This document shows positions 3,358 to 8,819 of a stretch of DNA of 8,819 bases, one piece after another. The stretch's first letter is position 1; the number at the start of each line of letters is the position of its first letter. The notes beneath the pieces are model-generated. The model ran no database searches. It saw only the letters and a list, made by a program, of their open reading frames with translations, and had not been told where the DNA came from. Location: the NCBI GenBank assembly GCA_910583895.1, contig CAJTYJ010000075.1, positions 1 to 8,819 of the forward strand, in the 5' to 3' direction. Position numbers and translations under genes: made by a program. This DNA comes from an uncultured Lachnospiraceae bacterium (lineage in GTDB: Bacteria; Bacillota; Clostridia; Lachnospirales; Lachnospiraceae).

Positions 3358-6354
3358 ATGGAAAGCAGTCAGTATTGTCTGCTTTCTTTTTATAGAAATG
3401 GAGATGATGTTATAGTAAAACTAATTTTCACCAGCCGCTACATCCGCGATGCCCCGCCAGAGCATCTGCAGAACTACGTGCGCTACATCAGCACACGGGA
3501 AGGTGTGGAAAAAGTGGATGAGAGCAAAAAGAACCTGCCTGCCACCCTGGCACAGAAAAATCTGATCCGCCAGATCCTGAAAGACATGCCGGAGTCCAAA
3601 GATATGCTGGAGTATGAGGACTACCGCCAGCATCCAACCATCGGCAATGCCTCAGAGTTCATCACCCAGGCTCTGGAGAGGAACCTGGATATGGCAGCCA
3701 TGAAAGAAAACTACGTGGATTATCTGGCCAACCGTTCCCGCGTGGAACGGATCGGAGAGCATGGTCTGTTTACCGATGCGGGGAAACCGCTAATCCTTGC
3801 AGAGGTACAGAGAGAGGCGGCAGATCACAAAGGCCCCATCTGGACCCATGTGGTCAGTCTGCGCCGGGAGGATGCCACGCGGCTTGGATATGACTCTGCC
3901 GGACAGTGGATGGCGCTCCTGCGCTCTAAACGTGCCATGCTCTGCAAACACATGAAGATTGACAGCGCAGATTTAAGATGGTACGCAGCATTCCATAACG
4001 AAGGCCATCATCCCCACGTACACCTGATGGTCTATTCCGCAAAGGACAATGACGGATATTTGACGAAAGCCGGGATCGAAGCCATGCGTTCGGAACTGGC
4101 CCATGCCATCTTCCGTCAGGATTTCGCCCAGATCTATGAGGGGCAGACCCAGGCACGGGCGGAGTTAAAAGAGAAAGCCGCAGAAAGGATGCGCCTGCTC
4201 ACCGACCGGATGCTGGAGGGTGTATGTGATAGTCCGGTCATCGGGGAGAAGCTGCAGCTGCTCTCCAACCGGCTCAAAAATACCAGTGGAAAGAAAGTAT
4301 ACGGCTACCTGAAAGCAGATGTGAAAAAGCTGGTGGACCAGATCGTGGATGAGCTGGCAAAAGAACCAGGGGTGGCGGCAGCTTATCAGGCATGGGGGGA
4401 ATGGCGGGATCAGATCCTTAAGACTTATTCCTCAAAGACTCTGCCACTGCCGCCGTTATCAAAACAAAAAGAACTGAAAAGTATCAAGAACATGGTGATC
4501 GCGGAAGCGTTAAAGCTGGGTGGTCACTATTTTTTACAGGAAGTGTCTGACCAGGAAAGTGATCTTCCGGAACCAGGTCTGGATGACGAGGAAGAAAAAG
4601 GCGAAAGCGATCCGGGTGAACTGGAAGAGGATGACATTCCGCTGGATCCGGACTGGCAGGGAGAGGAAATCCTTCGGGATGCCTACGGAGAGCAGGCAAC
4701 CGAAGAGTTTCTGCCAGAAGCGGAACCTGCCTGCAAAGAAAGGGGGGAAGCGGCGGGAAAGGCAAAATGGAGCAGGCGGTACAAACAGGCCCGGAACTAT
4801 CTGTACGGGAGCGAAACGACAGAACCGGATTTCAGGAAAGCTATGGAGCTGTTTCTGGCGGAGGCGGATACCGGAAATGCACTGGCCATGTATGACCTGG
4901 GGCGGATGTGGGCTGATGGTCTGGGGACGGAAGCAGATCCGGACAAAGCACAGGAATGGTACGAGAAAGCACTGGAGGCTTTTCAGTATGCGGAAAAGAA
5001 TCTTCCAGAAAGAAAAAAGACTTACCTGCAGTACCGCATCGGAAAAATGTATCTGTTCGGCCTTGGTACTGAAAAAAATCCTAAAACGGCTGCGGACTGG
5101 CTGGGGCGGGCGGCAAAAAAGCAGCACAAGTATGTCCAGTACACCCTGGCCGGACTGTTTGCAGCCGGGAAAGGTGTAAAAAAGAATCCGGAGCAGGCGG
5201 CAGAACTGTACAGGGTTTCTGCGGCGCAGGGAAATCCCTATGCCAGCTATGAACTGGGAAAGATGTGTCGATCAGGAATCGGGACCAAAAAATCCGAAGA
5301 GCAGGCAGAGATCCATTTTCAGGATGCATTTTCCGGTTTCCTGAGTCTGGAGAAACAGAGTCATGATGATAAATTACAGTATCGTCTGGGGCAGATGCTG
5401 CACCAGGGGACAGGGACAGAAAAAGACGAAGAGGAAGCCGTGCGGTACTGGGAGCAGGCTGCAAAGCTTGGGAACGCGAATGCTCAGTACGCTCTGGGAA
5501 AGCACTGGCTGAATACCGGAACAGGAGATGTGCAAAAGGCGGTGGAATGGCTGGAAAAGTCTGCGGATGCCGGAAATGTTTCCGCCGAGTACGCCCTTGG
5601 GAAGTTTTATCTGGACGGAAATCAGGTGCGGAAGGATATACAAAAAGCGGCTGCTCTGCTTGAAAAAGCAGCCAACCAGGGAAACGGATACGCGGCATAC
5701 CGTCTCGGAAAAATGTATCTGGAAGGCGAAGAACTGCCAAAAGATGTGGAAGCTGCTGTGCGCTGGCTGTCGGAAGCGGCTGCACAGGATCTGCCCTTCG
5801 CAGAGTATACACTTGGTTGTCTGTATCTGGAAGGCGAAGAAGTACCCAGAGACATGGAGAAGGCTGTGCGTTTTTTACGTCAGGCAGCCGGTCAGGGAAA
5901 TGAGTATGCCCGGTACCGTCTGGGAAAAGTGTATCTGCTGGGAGAAGATACGCCGCAGGATCTGGAGAAGGCAGTGGAATGGCTGGAACTGTCATCCGCC
6001 CAGGGGAACCAGTACGCACAATACGCCCTTGGGAAACTTTATCTGTGCGGACAGCCAGGATTTCCACGGGATAAGGAAAAAGCGGTTCCTCTGCTGAAAG
6101 CTTCCGCCGCCCAGGGAAATGTGTATGCCCAGTTCCTGCTGGAGCATCTGGATTCCTTCCGGGATCCGGATCTGGTGCTGGCAGCCACCAGGCTGATGCA
6201 TCATCTGTCAAGAATCTTTCAGGAAGATTACCGGAAGGCATCGGGAGGAACCGGCATGGGAACCATCGACAGGAAGCGGAGACGAAAACTGCAGGAGAAA
6301 CGGATGGCACAGGGGCATAAAAAGGATGACCATGCTCCGCAGCAGACCATATAA
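3358..6354 (+). CDS. MobP3-like relaxase fused to SEL1 repeats
   Basis: A 998-residue protein from the ATG at 3358. Residues about 20-300 form a MOBP-type relaxase domain: LIFTSRYIRD, then NYVRYISTREGVE (candidate nicking Tyr40 or Tyr43), a second conserved block YVDYLANRSRVERIGEHGLF, and the metal-binding motif HNEGHHPHVHLMVYS with His213, His220 and His222. It would nick oriT, stay bound to the 5' end and pilot the strand into the recipient. An acidic linker (about 398-440, rich in D and E) leads to roughly eleven SEL1 repeats (about 493-929) and a basic tail (RKRRRKLQEKR). SEL1 arrays are helical protein-binding scaffolds, here perhaps for the coupling protein or channel. The start is uncertain because 3355/3358 lie in a hairpin; residues before about 20 are probably not native. 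The stop lies 16 bases before the next gene, so the two are likely co-transcribed. Confidence 0.8.
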   Translation: MESSQYCLLSFYRNGDDVIVKLIFTSRYIRDAPPEHLQNYVRYISTREGVEKVDESKKNLPATLAQKNLIRQILKDMPESKDMLEYEDYRQHPTIGNASEFITQALERNLDMAAMKENYVDYLANRSRVERIGEHGLFTDAGKPLILAEVQREAADHKGPIWTHVVSLRREDATRLGYDSAGQWMALLRSKRAMLCKHMKIDSADLRWYAAFHNEGHHPHVHLMVYSAKDNDGYLTKAGIEAMRSELAHAIFRQDFAQIYEGQTQARAELKEKAAERMRLLTDRMLEGVCDSPVIGEKLQLLSNRLKNTSGKKVYGYLKADVKKLVDQIVDELAKEPGVAAAYQAWGEWRDQILKTYSSKTLPLPPLSKQKELKSIKNMVIAEALKLGGHYFLQEVSDQESDLPEPGLDDEEEKGESDPGELEEDDIPLDPDWQGEEILRDAYGEQATEEFLPEAEPACKERGEAAGKAKWSRRYKQARNYLYGSETTEPDFRKAMELFLAEADTGNALAMYDLGRMWADGLGTEADPDKAQEWYEKALEAFQYAEKNLPERKKTYLQYRIGKMYLFGLGTEKNPKTAADWLGRAAKKQHKYVQYTLAGLFAAGKGVKKNPEQAAELYRVSAAQGNPYASYELGKMCRSGIGTKKSEEQAEIHFQDAFSGFLSLEKQSHDDKLQYRLGQMLHQGTGTEKDEEEAVRYWEQAAKLGNANAQYALGKHWLNTGTGDVQKAVEWLEKSADAGNVSAEYALGKFYLDGNQVRKDIQKAAALLEKAANQGNGYAAYRLGKMYLEGEELPKDVEAAVRWLSEAAAQDLPFAEYTLGCLYLEGEEVPRDMEKAVRFLRQAAGQGNEYARYRLGKVYLLGEDTPQDLEKAVEWLELSSAQGNQYAQYALGKLYLCGQPGFPRDKEKAVPLLKASAAQGNVYAQFLLEHLDSFRDPDLVLAATRLMHHLSRIFQEDYRKASGGTGMGTIDRKRRRKLQEKRMAQGHKKDDHAPQQTI
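3361..3392 (+). terminator. Rho-independent terminator after the HEPN gene
   Basis: GAAAGCAG (3361-3368), a 10-base loop and CTGCTTTC (3379-3386) form an 8-bp perfect stem followed by TTTTTA (3387-3392). It lies 35 bases after the HEPN stop and is the best terminator in the window. It also overlaps the first in-frame start codons of the relaxase ORF (3355, 3358), which makes those starts doubtful. If it works, relaxase transcription depends on read-through or on a promoter I cannot see. Confidence 0.65.
3400..3414 (+). promoter_or_regulatory. Ribosome site with an ATA in place of the expected relaxase start
   Basis: GGAG (3400-3403) lies 8 bases ahead of ATA (3412-3414), exactly where the conserved relaxase sequence begins (IVKLIFTSRY). 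No ATG, GTG or TTG is in frame there. The out-of-frame ATGs at 3404 and 3407 meet TAG at 3413. Either ATA is used as a rare start, or translation begins upstream at 3355/3358, where I see no good ribosome site. Confidence 0.4.
3403..3411. repeat. Right copy of 9-bp direct repeat GATGATGTT
   Basis: Identical to 1779-1787. The conserved relaxase reading frame begins at the very next base. If the cassette were removed by recombination between the two copies, the antitoxin end would join the relaxase as GTG-TAT-GAT-GAT-GTT-ATA, putting a GTG codon (1773) in frame. Confidence 0.4.
4834..6144 (+). repeat. SEL1 tandem array within the relaxase (108-base period)
   Basis: About eleven units of the SEL1 pattern A-x-Y-x-LGK-x-Y-x-G-x(6)D-x-x-KA-x-x-W-x-x-KAA-x-x-GN, most of them 36 residues long. 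The first (about 4834-4990) and the ones near 5000 and 5310 carry insertions such as EAFQYAEKNLPERKK and FSGFLSLEKQSHDDK. The last six are the most regular. At DNA level two units share 20 identical bases (TGTATCTGGAAGGCGAAGAA at 5714-5733 and 5822-5841), exactly 108 bases apart, a sign of duplication within the gene. Confidence 0.75.
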
Positions 6355-6370
6355 AGACAGGAGGCGAAAC

Positions 6371-7354
6371 ATGGCTTATATCTATTTTACTGATGAACAG
6401 AAGGAACGGGCCAATACCGTGGATCTGAAAGATTTCCTGGAACGACAGGGAGAAAGGCTTCTGCGTTCCGGCCCGGAATGGAGGATGTCCAGTGATCACA
6501 GCATCACCATCCGGGGGAACCGCTGGTATGACCATGGCTCTGACGGAAAAGGAGGGGCGGCTATCTCTTTTGTGATCTATTACTATGGGAAATCTTTTCC
6601 GGAAGCAGTGAGTATGCTTCTGGGAGGGGAGCAGGGAGAAACCTACCGGCAGAGCAGAAAGCAGGAGGAAGTGCAGAGGGGACCTTTTACCCTGCCTGCC
6701 GCCAATGGGAGTATGCGACGGGTGTTCGCGTACCTGTTAAGGTCACGGCTGCTGGACTATGAAGTGGTGTCCGCCTTTGCAAAGGAAAAGCTGATCTATG
6801 AAAGCCTGGAGTTGTCAAAGGATAAAAGCAGACAGTACCACAATGCCATTTTTGTGGGATACGATCCGGAAGGGAAGGCCAGACACGCCCACAAGAAGGG
6901 GATCTATACCATGGGGAAAAGCTACCGGGGGAATCTGGAGAGCAGCGACCCCAGGTACAGCTTCCACTGGAACGGAAAGAGTCAGGAAGTCTTTGTGTTT
7001 GAAGCTCCCATTGACATGCTCTCCTATATTTCCCTGCATAAGCCCGGATGGAGGGACCACAGCTATGTGGCTCTGTGCGGAGTGGGTTCCCAGGCTCTGT
7101 TCCAGATGCTGACAGACCATCCGGAACTGAAGAAGATCCATCTGTGTCTGGACCATGATATCGCGGGGATGAAAGCGGCAGAACGGATCCGGGAGAGGCT
7201 GACAGAAGCGGGGTATCCGGATGTGCAGATGGAACTGTCCGCATGGAAGGACTGGAACGAGGACATCAAGGCCATGCACGGTATGGAAGCGGTACCGGCA
7301 GAAGAAAAACCACCTCCGGAAATGGTGGAGGATGGGATAGTCCGGATGGCCTGA
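6371..7354 (+). CDS. DUF3991 and Toprim domain protein
   Basis: A 327-residue protein. The N-terminal part (about 15-95) fits DUF3991, a primase-like module: DLKDFLERQGERLLRSG, then RWYDHGSDGKGGAAISFVIYYYG. It resembles the CHC2 zinc-finger region of DnaG but lacks the zinc-binding cysteines. The C-terminal Toprim domain (about 205-295) has its conserved acids in VFVFEAPIDMLSYI (Glu211), LCLDHDIAGMKAA (Asp261, Asp263) and DWNED. Toprim acids bind Mg2+ in primases, topoisomerases and nucleases. Such proteins are frequent beside relaxase genes in Firmicute conjugative elements, where they might prime or process the transferred strand; the role is unproven. The ATG at 6371 follows AGGAGG (6359-6364) by 6 bases, a near-ideal site, so the longer open frame from 6326 is not used. 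Confidence 0.8.
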   Translation: MAYIYFTDEQKERANTVDLKDFLERQGERLLRSGPEWRMSSDHSITIRGNRWYDHGSDGKGGAAISFVIYYYGKSFPEAVSMLLGGEQGETYRQSRKQEEVQRGPFTLPAANGSMRRVFAYLLRSRLLDYEVVSAFAKEKLIYESLELSKDKSRQYHNAIFVGYDPEGKARHAHKKGIYTMGKSYRGNLESSDPRYSFHWNGKSQEVFVFEAPIDMLSYISLHKPGWRDHSYVALCGVGSQALFQMLTDHPELKKIHLCLDHDIAGMKAAERIRERLTEAGYPDVQMELSAWKDWNEDIKAMHGMEAVPAEEKPPPEMVEDGIVRMA

Positions 7355-7431
7355 TACCTGCCGGGCAGATGAAAGACGCAGCGAAAAAATAAGATCGTGC
7401 CTGTTCGGGATTTACAGAAAGGAGTGTGAAC

Positions 7432-8819
7432 ATGCAGACCACACAGATCGTGATCCTGGTGTGTGCCGGGCTTTTGATGTTCGCCGTGCTTGGACTGGTC
7501 ACTTTTCTGTCCAGCCACTATAACCTGGACGGAATCAAATCCAAAACGGTTGGAGACGGACAGTATGGGACTGCCCGGTTTGCCACAGATGCCGAGATCA
7601 AAAAGACGTATACCCATGTCCCATATGAGCCGAAGCTGTGGAGGCAGGGAAAAAATCTGCCGCAGGTCCAGGGCATTGTGGTAGGCGGAAAATTTTCTCA
7701 TACCGGGGTCACAGCTCTGATTGATTCCGGGGATATTCACCTTCTGATGATCGGTGCTGCCGGCGTGGGGAAAACCGCCAACTTTCTCTACCCCTGTATC
7801 GAATACGCCTGCGCCAGCGGGATGAGCTTTCTCTGTACGGATACCAAGGGAGACCTGTTTCGGAACTATGCGGGGATTGCAAAGAAATACTACGGTTATC
7901 AGATCTCCATCCTGGATCTGAGGAACCCCACTCGTTCCGATGGGGACAATATCCTGGGGATGGTAAACAAATATATGGATCTGTGGCTGGAGGAACCGGA
8001 GAACCTGGCTCAGAAGGCACGGGCAGAAAAATACGCCAAGATTACAGCCAAGACCATCATCAGTTCCGGGGCCGATTCCTCCAGCTATGGCCAGAACGCC
8101 TTTTTCTATGACGCGGCGGAGGGACTCCTGACCAGTGTGATCCTTCTGATCGCGGAATATTGTCCAAAGGAGCAGCGGCACATTGTCAGCGTGTTCAAAC
8201 TCATCCAGGACTTACTGGCTCCTTCTCCGGTAAAAGGAAAGAACCAGTTCCAGCTGCTGATGCAGAAGCTTCCTCCGGAGCATAAGGCCCGGTGGTTTGC
8301 CGGGGCTGCCTTAAACACGGCAGACCAGGCCATGGCCTCCGTACTCTCCACAGCCATGTCCAGACTGAATGCGTTCCTGGATTCGGAGATGGAGCAGATC
8401 CTGTGCTTTGACGGTTCCATGGATACAGAGTCTTTCTGTAATTCCAGATCGGCAATTTTTATCGTGCTTCCGGAGGAAGACAATACCAAGTATTTTATGG
8501 TCAGCTTATTTCTGCAGCAGATCTACCGGGAGATGCTGTCCATTGCCGATGAGCATGGAGGGAAGCTTCCCAACCGTGTGGTAATCTTTGGGGATGAGAT
8601 TGGGACCATTCCCAAGATCGAATCCCTGGAGATGCTGTTCTCTGCGGGACGTTCCCGGCGCATCAGCATGGTGCCGATTATTCAGTCCTTTGCCCAGCTG
8701 CAGAAAAACTATGGGAAGGAGGGAAGTGAGATCATCATCGACAACTGCCAGGATATCCTGTTCGGCGGCTTTGCGCCCAACTCGGAAAGCGCAGAGGTTC
8801 TGTCCAAAGCACTGGGAAA
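7432..8819 (+). CDS. VirD4/TraG-type conjugative coupling ATPase (3' end beyond window)
   Basis: An open frame of 462 complete codons running off the window; the family is usually about 600 residues. An N-terminal membrane segment (about residues 5-27) anchors it. IGAAGVGKT (Walker A, Lys114, Thr115) and VVIFGDEIGTIP (Walker B, Asp388, Glu389) define the P-loop ATPase. Other TraG/VirD4 features follow the family order: FLCTDTKGDLFRNYAG after Walker A, ILDLRNP, and the stretch LFSAGRSRRISMVPIIQSFAQL, where a conserved Gln helps sense nucleotide. It would couple the relaxase-DNA complex to the type IV secretion channel at the inner face of the membrane. The ATG at 7432 follows AAGGAG (7419-7424) by 7 bases. 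The 77-base gap from the Toprim gene holds no terminator with a T-run, which suggests one operon with the relaxase. Confidence 0.88.
   Translation, partial: MQTTQIVILVCAGLLMFAVLGLVTFLSSHYNLDGIKSKTVGDGQYGTARFATDAEIKKTYTHVPYEPKLWRQGKNLPQVQGIVVGGKFSHTGVTALIDSGDIHLLMIGAAGVGKTANFLYPCIEYACASGMSFLCTDTKGDLFRNYAGIAKKYYGYQISILDLRNPTRSDGDNILGMVNKYMDLWLEEPENLAQKARAEKYAKITAKTIISSGADSSSYGQNAFFYDAAEGLLTSVILLIAEYCPKEQRHIVSVFKLIQDLLAPSPVKGKNQFQLLMQKLPPEHKARWFAGAALNTADQAMASVLSTAMSRLNAFLDSEMEQILCFDGSMDTESFCNSRSAIFIVLPEEDNTKYFMVSLFLQQIYREMLSIADEHGGKLPNRVVIFGDEIGTIPKIESLEMLFSAGRSRRISMVPIIQSFAQLQKNYGKEGSEIIIDNCQDILFGGFAPNSESAEVLSKALG

Larger units (their letters stand above)
1788..3402. mobile_element. AT-rich cargo cassette inserted in the transfer region
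   Basis: Between the antitoxin and the relaxase the base composition drops from about half G+C to roughly a third (estimated by eye on several lines), with AGA, ATA and TTA codons in place of CTG and CGG. The change back near 3420 is abrupt. The cassette holds a hairpin, a decayed gene copy, the HEPN gene and a second hairpin, and lies between two GATGATGTT repeats. No transposase or integrase is present, so it is not a self-mobile unit. It looks like cargo exchanged by recombination. Exact ends are uncertain. Confidence 0.5.

Noticed and set aside
4520..5179. Plus-strand frame of 219 codons inside the relaxase
   Set aside because: A shifted-frame shadow rich in R, K and W; the relaxase frame is continuous and carries the SEL1 pattern.
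5600..6130. Regular 108-base periodicity that might suggest a CRISPR-like array
   Set aside because: The period is 36 codons in frame with the SEL1 consensus; units diverge at third positions and there are no spacers.
5081..6535. Long open frame on the minus strand (484 codons)
   Set aside because: It is antisense to the SEL1 array, whose regular codon pattern keeps the opposite frame open. It has low-complexity P/S/H/R-rich content and no homology I can see.
7373..7393. Tiny frame MKDAAKK before the coupling ATPase
   Set aside because: Seven codons without a ribosome site; most likely plain spacer.
7063..8181. Minus-strand open frame of 372 codons
   Set aside because: It overlaps the well-supported Toprim and coupling ATPase genes antisense, and its product shows no recognisable domain.

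Overview
The window reads as part of the transfer region of an integrative and conjugative (or mobilizable) element from a gut-type Firmicute, most likely a Lachnospiraceae/Clostridiales host. This inference rests on strong AGGAGG-type ribosome sites, GC-moderate coding with CTG/CGG/GAA-rich codon use, and the gene set: a ribbon-helix-helix relaxosome protein, a MobP3-like relaxase, a DUF3991/Toprim protein and a VirD4/TraG-type coupling protein. All supported genes lie on the + strand.

Layout. Positions 1-234 are non-coding and hold three closely spaced inverted repeats, a good candidate for oriT. Next come a ribbon-helix-helix DNA-binding protein (235-654) and a small helical protein (731-1021). 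A promoter at about 1074-1102 then leads into a toxin-antitoxin-like pair: a PIN-domain RNase (1126-1629) overlapping a 57-residue partner (1607-1780). A sharply AT-rich cassette (about 1788-3402) follows. It holds a decayed second copy of the small helical gene (1864-1957) and an intact 428-residue protein with a C-terminal HEPN RNase motif, RNNFVHG (2039-3325). Beyond it the GC-richer transfer module resumes: a relaxase fused to a long SEL1-repeat array (3358-6354), a DUF3991/Toprim protein (6371-7354), and a coupling ATPase cut by the window end (7432 onward).

How it works together. The ribbon-helix-helix protein and relaxase would form the relaxosome on the hairpin-rich region. The VirD4-like ATPase would deliver the relaxase-DNA complex to a secretion channel encoded outside the window. 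The Toprim protein is a usual companion whose exact role is unknown. The PIN pair could stabilise the element. The HEPN protein looks like cargo, plausibly anti-phage or anti-element defence of the ApeA-like type.

Most notable is the AT-rich cassette. It is bounded by a 9-bp direct repeat (GATGATGTT), and each end carries a terminator-like hairpin with nearly the same sequence. Its right edge coincides with the loss of an obvious start codon for the relaxase. This suggests a cargo exchange inside the transfer operon.
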